In this document: one piece after another, positions 1 through 7,157 of the stretch
How positions within the stretch are numbered: the stretch's first letter is position 1
Layout: every line of letters starts with the position of its first letter
Source: JAENVU01 sp031422675
GTDB lineage: Bacteria; Actinomycetota; Acidimicrobiia; IMCC26256; JAENVU01
Length of the DNA: 34,238 nucleotides
Direction of reading: 5' to 3'
Assembly (NCBI GenBank): GCA_031422675.1
Contig: JANPMG010000096.1
Span: forward strand, 1-34,238
Program-made: the position numbers and the translations under genes
The notes under the pieces: model-generated
Databases searched by the model: none
What the model saw: the letters and a program-made list of their open reading frames with translations, nothing else
What the model was told of the DNA's origin: nothing

Positions 1-534
1 CTGGCGCTCATCGGCCGGCCGGAACTGCTGTTCCTCGACGAGCCGACCGCGGGAATGGACCCGCGGGCGCGCGCCGACACCTGGACGCTCGTGAGGGGGC
101 TGCGCGAGCGCGGCACCACCGTGGTCCTCACCACCCACTACATGGACGAGGCTGCGCAACTCTGTGACCGACTCGCGATCCTCGATCGGGGCCGGGTCGT
201 CGCGCTCGGCACTCCCACGGAGGTCACGAGCAACGTGACCGAACCGACCCTGCGCTTCACCACCGCGCAGCCCGTCGACGCGCCGCGGCTGGGCAACGTG
301 CTCGCCCGCGAGGTACGCCGCGCGGGTCCGGAGTACGTGGTGAGCGGCGCACCCTCGCCGGCAATCATCGCCGCCGCCACGCGCTGGCTCGCCGAGGAGA
401 ACGTGCAGCTCACCGAGATGCGGACCGGTCACGCAAGCCTCGAAGAAGTGTTCCTCCGGCTCACCGAGGAACCCGACGGGCCCGAGCCGTCCGAGGCCCC
501 GCTCGCCCGCGGCGGCCGGCGGGGGACACGATGA
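1..534 (+). CDS. ABC transporter ATP-binding protein (5' truncated by window edge)
   Basis: This is the C-terminal 177 residues of an ABC-type ATPase that powers an exporter through the adjacent permease. The frame is open from base 1, so the Walker A lysine lies outside the window. Visible are Walker B with its catalytic glutamate and D-loop (LLFLDEPTAGMD, visible residues 9-20) and the H-loop histidine (TTHYMDEA, residues 44-51). A DrrA/CcmA-style C-terminal accessory region follows and ends in a Pro/Gly/Arg-rich tail. The last codons overlap the permease start (ATGA at 531-534), so translation is probably coupled. The class (DrrA/NodI-like multidrug, polyketide or lipid export) is family knowledge; the substrate cannot be deduced. 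Confidence 0.93.
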   Translation: MALIGRPELLFLDEPTAGMDPRARADTWTLVRGLRERGTTVVLTTHYMDEAAQLCDRLAILDRGRVVALGTPTEVTSNVTEPTLRFTTAQPVDAPRLGNVLAREVRRAGPEYVVSGAPSPAIIAAATRWLAEENVQLTEMRTGHASLEEVFLRLTEEPDGPEPSEAPLARGGRRGTR

Positions 535-1262
535 GCGCGACCGCGATCCGAGCCCAGACTCGGCTCGAGCTGGCAATGACGTTGCGCCGGGGCGAGAGCC
601 TGCTCGTGACGCTCGCCATCCCGATCGGCATCCTGGTGTTCTTCGGCCAGGTGAACCCGTTGAGTTCGATCACCGGAGATCCGATCGACTTCCTGGTGCC
701 GGGCGTCCTGTCGCTCGCAGTGATGGCGAGTGCGATGGTCAGCCTCGGAATCGCGACGGGATTCGAGCGGCGCTACGGCGTGTTGAAGCGACTCGGTTCC
801 ACACCGCTCTCGCGCGGCGGCCTGCTCGCGGCGAAGACCCTCAACGTGCTCGTCGTCGAGTTGCTCCAACTGGCGGCGATCGTGGTCACCGGCATCGCAC
901 TCGGCTGGAAGCTCGAAGCAACGATCATCCCCGCGATCGGCCTGCTCCTGCTCGGTACCGTCGCCTTCGCCGGTATCGGCATGTTGATGGCCGGCACCTT
1001 GCGCGCCGAGGCGAACCTCGCATTCGCCAACGCCGCGTTCCTCGTGCTGATGTTCCTCGGTGGCATGGCCTATCCGCTCGCGAAGCTGCCGAACACCGTC
1101 GAGTCCGTGGCCCGGCTCCTCCCGGCGGCCGCGCTCGCCGAGTGCGTCCGGGCGGTGCTCGGACACCACTCGTTCCCGGTAGGCAACTTCGTGGTGCTCC
1201 TCGTTTGGGCCGTCGCCGCACCCCTCGCCGCGGCTCGCTGGTTCCGGTGGGAAGAGGGATGA
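531..1262 (+). CDS. ABC-2 type transporter permease
   Basis: Membrane subunit of the exporter, 243 residues, which is normal for DrrB-like ABC-2 permeases. I see about six hydrophobic segments near residues 24-42, 54-76, 104-126, 132-156, 162-186 and 214-234. The cytoplasmic loop RYGVLKRLGSTPLSRGG (residues 81-97) is the typical ABC-2 loop that couples to the ATPase. The start is fixed by the 4-bp overlap with the ATPase stop codon. It is the last gene of its transcription unit and converges on the GNAT gene. Substrate unknown. Confidence 0.9.
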   Translation: MSATAIRAQTRLELAMTLRRGESLLVTLAIPIGILVFFGQVNPLSSITGDPIDFLVPGVLSLAVMASAMVSLGIATGFERRYGVLKRLGSTPLSRGGLLAAKTLNVLVVELLQLAAIVVTGIALGWKLEATIIPAIGLLLLGTVAFAGIGMLMAGTLRAEANLAFANAAFLVLMFLGGMAYPLAKLPNTVESVARLLPAAALAECVRAVLGHHSFPVGNFVVLLVWAVAAPLAAARWFRWEEG

Positions 1263-1266
1263 GCGC

Positions 1267-1278
1267 GCGGCATGCCGC
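1267..1278. terminator. Short palindrome between convergent genes (weak terminator candidate)
   Basis: The only structure in the 32-bp gap between the convergent permease and GNAT genes is the perfect palindrome GCGGCATGCCGC. It can fold only as a 4-bp stem with a CATG loop and has no T tract, so the terminator reading is weak. Confidence 0.25.
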
Positions 1279-1294
1279 ACCCGCGTGAACCGCT

Positions 1295-1813
1295 TCAGAG
1301 GTCGAGCAGTTTGTGCATGCAGACCCGGGTGGCCGGATCGAGACCGTGGGCAGCTTCGACCGCCCGCACGGCGCGGAGTTCCGGTCCGATGTCGGGCTCT
1401 GCGAGCACGGTGAAGCCGAGGCGACGGTAGAGCGGTGCATTCCACGCAACGTCGGTGAACGTGGTGAGGGTGAGCGCGGGCCGGCCGGCTCCGCGCGCCC
1501 ACTGTTCCGCCGCGTCGATGAGCCCGCGACCAATCCCGCGCCCCTGATGTTCCGGCAGCACGCTCACCTGTTCGATGTGCGCGAGACCATCGATCACGTC
1601 CACCACGACGTAACCGATCGGATCGTCGTCGCCCTCCACCGCCACCCAGCTCCGGCCCGCGCGCGCGTACGCGGTGAGCTCGTCGACGGAAGTGGGGGCA
1701 TGATCGGCCACCGCCGCGTACTTCGTGTCACGAAACTGTTCACCGGCTCGGATTTCGATCGCCGGGAGCTTCGGCCCGTCGGCCGACGTCGTCGGCCGGA
1801 TGTGCCAGGTCAT
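1295..1813 (-). CDS. GNAT family N-acetyltransferase
   Basis: Predicted acetyl-CoA-dependent N-acetyltransferase of 172 residues. The acetyl-CoA pyrophosphate-binding loop is clear (VSVLPEHQGRGIGRGL, residues 83-98, with the Q-G-R-G-I-G core at 90-95). It is followed by the C-terminal motif NAPLYRRLGF (125-134) common in GNATs. The ATG start lies 15 bp downstream of the matrixin gene stop on the same strand, so the two are probably co-transcribed. The ribosome-binding site is poor. The acceptor substrate (small molecule, peptide or protein N-terminus) cannot be told from sequence. Confidence 0.9.
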   Translation of the reverse strand: MTWHIRPTTSADGPKLPAIEIRAGEQFRDTKYAAVADHAPTSVDELTAYARAGRSWVAVEGDDDPIGYVVVDVIDGLAHIEQVSVLPEHQGRGIGRGLIDAAEQWARGAGRPALTLTTFTDVAWNAPLYRRLGFTVLAEPDIGPELRAVRAVEAAHGLDPATRVCMHKLLDL

Positions 1814-1828
1814 CCGCCGACCCTGCCA

Positions 1829-2848
1829 TCACACATCGGGGAAGCAGGCCTGGACGCCGAGTTGGTGAAGGCCCCGGAGGTCGCCGCCGCCGAAATCGCG
1901 CACCGCAGCCTGTTCCTCGGCGAACATGAGCTGCGAGCGATCGCGGGTGTGATCCAAGCCCACGACGTGACCGAGTTCGTGCAGGATCACCGCCCGGACC
2001 AAGCGGCGATCCGGGCTCGATTCGATCGAGAGCTGGTCCCGATCCAGCACGAGCTGACCACTCACATTGACGAACAATCCCGCCTGAATCGAGATCGCCT
2101 GCGCGCCGCCGATCCCGGCCACGCTGTCCGCCAGCATGGGGTAGTTGCGTTCGTCCCGCCACGCGATCAGCACCGGCGCCCACCGGTCGCCGTAACGCTG
2201 GGGCTGGAAGGCCGCCCGCGTCCCGCTCGGCGCCTCCGTGGTGGCTGCGTCCTCGATGAACGACAGCCCGGTGGCGCGCCGCACGCGAGCGATCGCGCCA
2301 CGCACGAGCGCGGCGCCGTCACGCGGCGCGCCCCGCAGGTTCATCGTGTAATGGATCGGCCGGCACGGATCGAAGGCCACGGGTGTGCGCGGGTCCCCGC
2401 GCTGGGTCCGCACGAAGGCGTATCCGCCGGTGCCCTTCGGCGCCGGCGCGGGCGTACCCAACGGTTGCGAGCTCTGCTCGACCGACGGTGAGGGCCGCTC
2501 GGTCAGCCGCGCCACCTCCGAACGGCTGACCGCCGCGTCCGTGATCGGAGCCGCGGCCGGTGCCGGGTCCGACGAGTCCGAACCGAAGTAGCTCTGGTAG
2601 CCCCACACCATGGCGAAGAGCACCAACAACGCGATCGCGGGTCGCCACGAGCGGCCGGTGCCGCGGGATCGCTCCGGTTCGTCGAAGAACGGGTCGACCA
2701 CCACGGAATGACGCGACAGCGGCCGCTCGCTCGATCCCCAGCGTTCGCCGTCGAAGTAACGCTGACCGTCACCGGTGGCGCTCCACGGATCCGGGTACCA
2801 CCCGGGCGCGCCCGGCGACTCCGGTATCTGATTCGTCGGTCCCGCCAC
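1829..2848 (-). CDS. Membrane-anchored DUF2510-matrixin zinc metalloprotease
   Basis: 339 residues with a composite architecture. Residues about 14-40 form a DUF2510 domain (PGWYPDPW ... RYFDGERWG), an actinobacterial module found at N-termini of membrane proteins. Residues 70-88 are a transmembrane segment, followed by a Pro/Ala/Ser-rich linker to about 140. The C-terminal domain holds a perfect metzincin zinc site HELGHVVGLDH (290-300, HExxHxxGxxH) and a downstream Met-turn candidate (SQLMF, Met 308). The catalytic domain should lie outside the membrane with DUF2510 inside. The GTG start is supported by a leaderless promoter: -10 TAATCT six bases upstream. Two cysteines (162 and 336) could form a disulfide. 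Protease activity is inferred from the motif; the substrate is unknown. Confidence 0.87.
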   Translation of the reverse strand: MAGPTNQIPESPGAPGWYPDPWSATGDGQRYFDGERWGSSERPLSRHSVVVDPFFDEPERSRGTGRSWRPAIALLVLFAMVWGYQSYFGSDSSDPAPAAAPITDAAVSRSEVARLTERPSPSVEQSSQPLGTPAPAPKGTGGYAFVRTQRGDPRTPVAFDPCRPIHYTMNLRGAPRDGAALVRGAIARVRRATGLSFIEDAATTEAPSGTRAAFQPQRYGDRWAPVLIAWRDERNYPMLADSVAGIGGAQAISIQAGLFVNVSGQLVLDRDQLSIESSPDRRLVRAVILHELGHVVGLDHTRDRSQLMFAEEQAAVRDFGGGDLRGLHQLGVQACFPDV

Positions 2849-2854
2849 CGGTGC

Positions 2855-2860
2855 AGATTA
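2855..2860 (-). promoter_or_regulatory. -10 element of a leaderless promoter for the matrixin gene
   Basis: On the minus strand TAATCT lies six bases before the GTG start at 2848, and no Shine-Dalgarno sequence is present. Transcription starting about 6-7 bases after the -10 box would begin at the start codon. Confidence 0.6.
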
Positions 2861-2892
2861 TGCGGAGCCGCGGCCCGGCTCGCCGTTCGTGG

Positions 2893-3612
2893 TCACCGGC
2901 GGATGCGCTCGACCACAGCTGCGAGCGCAGTCGGCGAGGGGAGGCCGAACGCTCGAGCTCGGATGACACCTGCGCGGTCGATGAAGAAGGTCTGGGGTAC
3001 GGCCCGAATGCCGTACGCCCGGGCCACGGGGTCGCCCTCACCACCCATCGCCAGCGGCCACGCGGCGCGGTACGTGCGGGCGAAGGCCCGGGCATCGAAC
3101 GGCAGATCTTTGTAGGTGATCCCCACTACCGCGACCTCGGGATGGTCGCGCGCGATCTCCCGTAGCACGGGGAACTCCTCGCGACACGGCACGCACCACG
3201 ATGCCCAGAAGTTGAGCACGACGGGCCGGCCACGCAGCGCCTGCAACGACACCCGCTTCGATCCGGTCAACGACGCCAGATCGAACGGTGGCGCCATCGA
3301 ACCGTTCGTTGCCACGCCGGGCACCCGGGTCCGGGCCGGGCCCGCATCGATCGTGAGATCCGCCGGATCCGACGCACGCACCGCGCCGATCCCGGCCGCG
3401 ACGGCGATACCCAGCGCCATTGCGCCGAGGAGCAGCCCGCCGTGCCGTCGCTTCGGCCCCGGAGTTGCGACACCCGAGTGGCTCGGCTGCCCGTCCTCGT
3501 TCGCCCTCTCGTCAATCCCGCTCTCGGCGCCTGCGGCGCCGGGCCGCTCGGGCCCCGGGCGCACGACACCCGAGTGGCTCGGCTGCCCGTCCTCGTTCGC
3601 CCTCTCAGGCAC
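2893..3612 (-). CDS. TlpA/ResA-like membrane-anchored thioredoxin with repeat-derived N-terminus
   Basis: Predicted thiol-disulfide oxidoreductase acting outside the membrane, likely in cytochrome c or cytochrome oxidase maturation because it lies immediately downstream of ctaB. The thioredoxin-fold domain starts near residue 105 and has the active site WASWCVPC (136-143). A transmembrane anchor spans about 60-79, preceded by KRRHGG, a positively charged flank. Residues 1-53 are odd: hydrophilic, and containing ERANEDGQPSHSGV twice, 32 residues apart. They are encoded by a tandem DNA repeat (3468-3609) of the window's dispersed hairpin family. The GTG at 3612 overlaps the ctaB stop codon; a GTG at 3564 is an alternative. 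No start codon is seen between the repeats and KRRHGG, so at least part of the repeat is probably translated. Confidence 0.88.
   Translation of the reverse strand: MPERANEDGQPSHSGVVRPGPERPGAAGAESGIDERANEDGQPSHSGVATPGPKRRHGGLLLGAMALGIAVAAGIGAVRASDPADLTIDAGPARTRVPGVATNGSMAPPFDLASLTGSKRVSLQALRGRPVVLNFWASWCVPCREEFPVLREIARDHPEVAVVGITYKDLPFDARAFARTYRAAWPLAMGGEGDPVARAYGIRAVPQTFFIDRAGVIRARAFGLPSPTALAAVVERIRR
3468..3609. repeat. Hairpin repeat family, locus C: about 1.5 tandem copies of a 96-bp unit
   Basis: An exact 43-bp direct repeat occurs at 3468-3510 and 3564-3606 (period 96 bp, a multiple of three). Between the copies, 3514-3560 closely matches the first half of the 91-bp tandem unit at 24142-24366. 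It includes a GGCGCC-TGC-GGCGCC hairpin (3526-3540) and a second stem-loop GGGCC/GGCCC (3541-3555). The unit ends in CTCAGG, whose TCA is the complement of the ctaB stop codon. On the minus strand the array is read as the N-terminus of the TlpA-like protein. Confidence 0.85.
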
Positions 3613-4570
3613 GAACCAGCACGTCGGCGGCGATGGCGACGAAGAGGAGCGAGAGATACGTGTTCGAATAATGGAACAGCTTCATCGCTCGCTCAGGGGT
3701 GGCGTCGGCCACCAGCTGCGCCGCGCCGGCGACGAAGAGTCCGCCGCTCACCAGCGCGGTGATGCCATAGATCCAGCCGAGGTCACCCGTCGGCACGAGG
3801 GCGAGCGACACCACCACCGTGACCAGCGCGTAGACCAGGATCTGGCGCGATGCCGCGGCGATGCCGATGACGACCGGCAGCATGGGGATGCCGGCCTTCG
3901 CGTAATCGTCGCGGTAGCGGACCGACAGCGCCCAGAAGTGTGGCGGGGTCCAGCAGAAGACGATGGCGAACATGATCCACGCGGGCACTGCCAGCGATCC
4001 GGTGACCGACGCCCATCCCACCAGTGCCGGTACCGCGCCGGCGGCGCCGCCGATGACGATGTTCTGCGGACTGCGGGGCTTCAACCAGATCGTGTAGACG
4101 AATACGTAGAACAACATCGCCGCGACCGAGAGCGCCGCCGACAGCAGGTTCACCGTGGCGGTGAGCCAGACGAATGCGACCGCTTCGAGGACCAGCCCGA
4201 AGATCAGCGCGGCGTTCGGCGAGATCTCGCCGGCCGGCAACGGACGCGAGTGCGTGCGGCGCATCACCTGGTCACGATCGCGCTCGATCCAACAGTTGAT
4301 GGTGTTCGCACCGCCCGCGGACAGTGCACCGCCGAGGAGGACCGCGCCGATCAGTCCGAGACCCGGAAGTTTTCCGGCGGCGATCACCATCGCCGGTACC
4401 GTCGTCACGAGGAGGAGTTCGATCACTCGCGGCTTCGTGAGCATGAAGTACACGCGCACGGTGTTGAGCAAGTTCCGGCTCGGGGCCTCGGGGCCCGTCT
4501 CCACCGCTGCGAGGTCATCTGGGAGGGCCGCCACGGCCACGGACGGTAGCAGCGTGCCGGTGAGATCCAC
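3605..4570 (-). CDS. ctaB: Protoheme IX farnesyltransferase (heme O synthase)
   Basis: Integral-membrane UbiA-type prenyltransferase that attaches farnesyl to heme b to make heme O for heme-copper terminal oxidases. At 321 residues it has normal length. The prenyl-diphosphate/Mg site is visible as NCWIERDRDQVMRRT (92-106, with Asn and Asp residues in the N-x3-D-x3-D arrangement), followed by the characteristic HSRPLP. About eight further hydrophobic helices run to the C-terminus. GTG start at 4570, with GGGAG six bases upstream. The stop codon overlaps the next gene by 8 bp, so translation is coupled to the TlpA-like protein. It is divergent from the GroES-like gene with about 30 bp between starts. 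Confidence 0.95.
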   Translation of the reverse strand: MDLTGTLLPSVAVAALPDDLAAVETGPEAPSRNLLNTVRVYFMLTKPRVIELLLVTTVPAMVIAAGKLPGLGLIGAVLLGGALSAGGANTINCWIERDRDQVMRRTHSRPLPAGEISPNAALIFGLVLEAVAFVWLTATVNLLSAALSVAAMLFYVFVYTIWLKPRSPQNIVIGGAAGAVPALVGWASVTGSLAVPAWIMFAIVFCWTPPHFWALSVRYRDDYAKAGIPMLPVVIGIAAASRQILVYALVTVVVSLALVPTGDLGWIYGITALVSGGLFVAGAAQLVADATPERAMKLFHYSNTYLSLLFVAIAADVLVRA

Positions 4571-4586
4571 GAAGCACTCCCACCGC

Positions 4587-4592
4587 TAGCGT
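4587..4592 (+). promoter_or_regulatory. -10 element of a leaderless promoter for the GroES-like gene
   Basis: TAGCGT lies seven bases before the GTG at 4600 and there is no ribosome-binding site. The in-frame GTG at 4591 falls inside the hexamer, which argues for 4600 as the start. Confidence 0.5.
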
Positions 4593-4599
4593 GGGCTCG

Positions 4600-4956
4600 G
4601 TGCCCGACCCCACTCCGCTCCGTGCGCCATCCCCGGCTATCGACACCACCCACGCCATCCGCGTCACCGCGGATCGTCTGCTCTGCCACCCTGATGCCGG
4701 CGCCGGTGAGCGCACATCACGGTCCGGCATCCTGATCCCGGCGACGGCAAACGTGGATCGACGGCTCGTGTGGGCCGAAGTGACCCAGGTGGGCCCCACG
4801 GTCCGCAACATCGCCGCCGGCGACCGCGTGCTGTTCGCTCCGGATGCCGGCTTCGAGGTCGAGATACGCGGCGACGAGTACCTGATATTGCGCGAACGCG
4901 ATGTCCACGCAGTGGCGTCGGAGCGCGAAGGCGGCCAGACCGGCCTCTACCTGTAG
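4600..4956 (+). CDS. GroES-like (Cpn10 family) protein
   Basis: 118 residues from the GTG at 4600 (121 from the GTG at 4591). After a Pro-rich leader of about 17 residues comes a Cpn10-type beta-barrel. It has the opening strand RVTADRLLC, the mobile-loop region with SRSGILIPATA, then WAEVTQVGPT, AAGDRVLFAP and the closing strands EYLILRERDVHAV. The order matches GroES (residue that would be KPLxDR, then GxVxAVGxG, then GDxVxF, then YLIxxExDIxAV). The C-terminus continues about 14 residues beyond the usual barrel end (SEREGGQTGLYL). No groEL lies nearby, so this looks like an orphan paralogue. Whether it works with a chaperonin is unknown. The SDR gene follows after 9 bp. Confidence 0.78.
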   Translation: MPDPTPLRAPSPAIDTTHAIRVTADRLLCHPDAGAGERTSRSGILIPATANVDRRLVWAEVTQVGPTVRNIAAGDRVLFAPDAGFEVEIRGDEYLILRERDVHAVASEREGGQTGLYL

Positions 4957-4965
4957 GAGTTCGCC

Positions 4966-5709
4966 ATGGACGTCAGACTCGACGGTCGCGTCGCGCTCAT
5001 CACTGGTGGCTCACGAGGTATCGGCCTCGCCATCGCCCAGGAGATGGCCGCGAGCGGTGCCCGCGTGATGATCTCGTCGCGCAAGGTCGACGTCCTCGAA
5101 GCTGCGGTCGCGACCCTCGACGGTGACCATGCGTGGTTTGCCGCGAACGCCGGGGAACCGGACGACGCGACGGCCTGCGTGGCGGCGACGGTGGAGCGGT
5201 TCGGTGCGGTCGACATCCTCGTGAACAACGCGGCCACCAATCCCTACATGGGTAAGACCATCGACATCGACCGCCCCCGCCTCGACAAGACCATCGCGGT
5301 GAACTGGTCCGGTCCGCTCATGTGGACCCAGCTCGTGTGGCAGGCATCGATGCGCGAACGCGGTGGGAACGTGCTCAACATCGCGTCGATCGGTGGTATG
5401 TCGGTGGAGACGTCGATCGGCGCGTACAACGCGACCAAGGCCGCGCTCCTCCACCTCACCCGGACCCTGGCCGCGGAGCTCTCACCCGGCGTGCGGGTCA
5501 ACGCGATCGCGCCGGGGCTCGTGAAGACCGACATGGCTCGCGCATTGTGGGAGCCGAACGAGGCCGCGATCGCGAAGACGCTGCCGATGCATCGACTCGG
5601 CGAACCCGCCGACATCGCCCGCGCCGCGGTGTTCCTCTGCTCCGACGCCGCCAGTTGGATCACCGGCACGTCGCTCGTGGTCGACGGCGGTGCCCTGCTT
5701 CACGGCTGA
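4966..5709 (+). CDS. SDR family NAD(P)-dependent oxidoreductase
   Basis: Classical short-chain dehydrogenase of 247 residues, the usual length. The Rossmann cofactor loop is TGGSRGIG (13-20), the structural motif is VNNAA (86-90), and the catalytic residues are Ser 141 (NIASIGG), Tyr 154 and Lys 158 (YNATK). The C-terminal PG-motif region (AIAPGLVKTDMA) is also present. The cofactor is not decided with confidence: an Arg after the second strand (SSRK, 37-40) hints at NADPH. ATG start with GGAG seven bases upstream; it follows the GroES-like gene in the same unit. The substrate is unknown; family members close in pattern act on 3-oxoacyl or secondary-alcohol substrates. Confidence 0.92.
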   Translation: MDVRLDGRVALITGGSRGIGLAIAQEMAASGARVMISSRKVDVLEAAVATLDGDHAWFAANAGEPDDATACVAATVERFGAVDILVNNAATNPYMGKTIDIDRPRLDKTIAVNWSGPLMWTQLVWQASMRERGGNVLNIASIGGMSVETSIGAYNATKAALLHLTRTLAAELSPGVRVNAIAPGLVKTDMARALWEPNEAAIAKTLPMHRLGEPADIARAAVFLCSDAASWITGTSLVVDGGALLHG

Positions 5710-5719
5710 GACACCAAAC

Positions 5720-5738
5720 GCCGCCGCGAACGGGCGGC
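5720..5738. terminator. GC-rich hairpin after the SDR gene
   Basis: GCCGCC, a 7-base loop, then GGCGGC, starting 11 bases after the SDR stop codon. No T tract follows, so the terminator call is tentative. Confidence 0.4.
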
Positions 5739-5761
5739 CCAAGCGCGCGATTGTCACCTCG

Positions 5762-5778
5762 GACGTCGCCACGACGTC
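5762..5778. terminator. Bidirectional hairpin between convergent genes
   Basis: GACGTCG-CCA-CGACGTC is a perfect 7-bp stem with a 3-base loop. It lies in the 99-bp gap where the SDR and gamma-carbonic anhydrase genes converge, a typical place for a shared terminator. No U-run is present, as is common in high-GC actinobacteria. Confidence 0.5.
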
Positions 5779-5808
5779 TCAAACACCAACCGCAGGCGAC
5801 GCGGCGCG

Positions 5809-6339
5809 TCAGTCGCGTATCCAGGTGATGCCGGCGCGGTGGCGTTGCGCGAGTTCCGCGTAGGCCGGGGGATTGGCCTTCACCCAGAAGTCGGCGGGCG
5901 AACCCTCCACCCCGCGCTTGATCACGGCGGGTGAGCCCGCGGCGAGCATGCCGGGCGGGATCACCATGCCCGACGCCACCACCGACCCGGCAGCCACGAG
6001 CGCCCCGGCCCCCACGGTGGCGCCGTCCAACACGATCGAACCGTTCGCCACGAGACACTCGTCGCCGAGGATGGCGCCGTGGACCACACAGTTGTGGGCG
6101 ACGGTGGCGCCGCGACCCACCTCCGTGGTCAGGCCCGGCGGGCCGTGCAGAACGGCGCCGTCCTGAATGTTGGCCCCGGCGCGCACCACCACGGGCGCGT
6201 AGTCGGCGCGGATCACCGCGCCGTACCAGACCGATGCCCCGTCCTCGACGATCACATCACCGACCAGCGTGGCCGTGGGCGCGATGAACGCCCGGGCGTG
6301 CACTTGTGGCGCGAGACCCTCGAAGTCGTACAGCGGCAT
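5809..6339 (-). CDS. Gamma-class carbonic anhydrase family protein
   Basis: Left-handed beta-helix protein of the gamma-carbonic anhydrase/hexapeptide family, 176 residues. Hexapeptide-repeat turns run from about residue 20 to 130. The three metal-ligand histidines are in place: His 65 (GAVLHGPPG) and His 82 and His 87 (VAHNCVVHGA, HxxxxH). ATG start at 6339 with GGAG upstream; the longer open frame toward 6594 is antisense to the preceding gene and was not used. It is the third gene of an operon after the M20 peptidase and the Cys-rich protein (gap 26 bp). Carbonic anhydrase activity is not guaranteed, because many family members (YrdA, CaiE-like) lack proven activity. Confidence 0.9.
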   Translation of the reverse strand: MPLYDFEGLAPQVHARAFIAPTATLVGDVIVEDGASVWYGAVIRADYAPVVVRAGANIQDGAVLHGPPGLTTEVGRGATVAHNCVVHGAILGDECLVANGSIVLDGATVGAGALVAAGSVVASGMVIPPGMLAAGSPAVIKRGVEGSPADFWVKANPPAYAELAQRHRAGITWIRD

Positions 6340-6365
6340 GGGACTCTCCTCGTCGGTGGACCCGG

Positions 6366-7157
6366 TCAGGCAGTCTGACGCCGCGGCGCCCGCTTGGTGC
6401 GCGTCGGCCGCAGCACCACGGGCGTGGCCGCAGGATGGGCCACCGGCGCAGGACCCCGCGCGACCCGCGCGTCGAGGTACGCGGCAATGTCCTCGTAGAG
6501 CGCGTCGCCGGTCATCTTGCGCAACTCGGGTTCGAGACTCCGATAGACGGCTTCGGTCCCGACGAACGCTTCCGGCGCCTCCGTGCACCACCACGAGAAC
6601 TCGTCACCGCCCTCGCCCCAACCGTGACGCGCGAACTCGGTGAGCCGGTGGTGGACCCTGCCGTCGTTGGCGTCCTCGTCGTACTCCTCGATATTGCGCA
6701 GCGGCAGCTGCCAGCACACCTCGGGCTTGACGTCGCTGTGGTGGACCCCGGTCCGCATGGCGAAGGTGTGCAGCGCGCAACCGGGACCGGCGGTGAATCC
6801 GGGCCGGTTGAGGAAGATGCACGCGTCGTCGACGAGTCGGGTGCGGTAGTCGTCCTTGCCGACCTTCGCCCACACGCCCTTCTTGGTCCGGCCCTTCTTG
6901 ATGAACTCCCAGTCCTGCGCGGTGAGCTTGGCGGCCACCTGGTCGACCAACGCGCGGTCCTTCGCCCCCGACGAGTGCGCACCGTAGGAACAACAGCCCT
7001 GTGCCAACTCGGGTGACTTCTCGGTCAGGACCCCTTGGCAACCCTGGCCGAAGATGCAGAGGTAGTTCGACGCGAGGAACGTCACGTCCACGTGCCAGAC
7101 GTGCTTCTTGCGCTTCGGGTCTTGAAACGTGACCCACTCGCGAACCGGGGCGTTCAT
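6366..7157 (-). CDS. Cysteine-rich protein, YkgJ/DUF3109-like
   Basis: 263 residues with eight cysteines at about 34, 40, 55, 56, 113, 127, 148 and 191. The pattern Cys-x5-Cys, a CC pair, then CIFLN, GCALH and KPEVCWQLPL resembles the YkgJ/DUF3109 type of metal-cluster protein. That assignment comes from pattern recognition and is not certain. The C-terminus (from about 230) is Pro/Ala/Arg-rich and probably disordered. The start is well supported: AAGGAG lies five bases before ATG 7157, which overlaps the M20 peptidase stop by 4 bp (ATGA). Translational coupling to the peptidase suggests related roles, but no function can be named. Confidence 0.8.
   Translation of the reverse strand: MNAPVREWVTFQDPKRKKHVWHVDVTFLASNYLCIFGQGCQGVLTEKSPELAQGCCSYGAHSSGAKDRALVDQVAAKLTAQDWEFIKKGRTKKGVWAKVGKDDYRTRLVDDACIFLNRPGFTAGPGCALHTFAMRTGVHHSDVKPEVCWQLPLRNIEEYDEDANDGRVHHRLTEFARHGWGEGGDEFSWWCTEAPEAFVGTEAVYRSLEPELRKMTGDALYEDIAAYLDARVARGPAPVAHPAATPVVLRPTRTKRAPRRQTA

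Larger units (their letters stand above)
5708..5795. repeat. Diverged copy of the second intergenic repeat family (D3)
   Basis: Bases 5708-5726 contain AGACACCAAACGCCGCCG, an 18-base exact match to the end of the repeat at 30911-30968. Bases 5747-5795 align loosely to the whole of that repeat (about two-thirds identity over 45 positions, counted by eye). The element fills the gap between two convergent genes. Confidence 0.5.
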
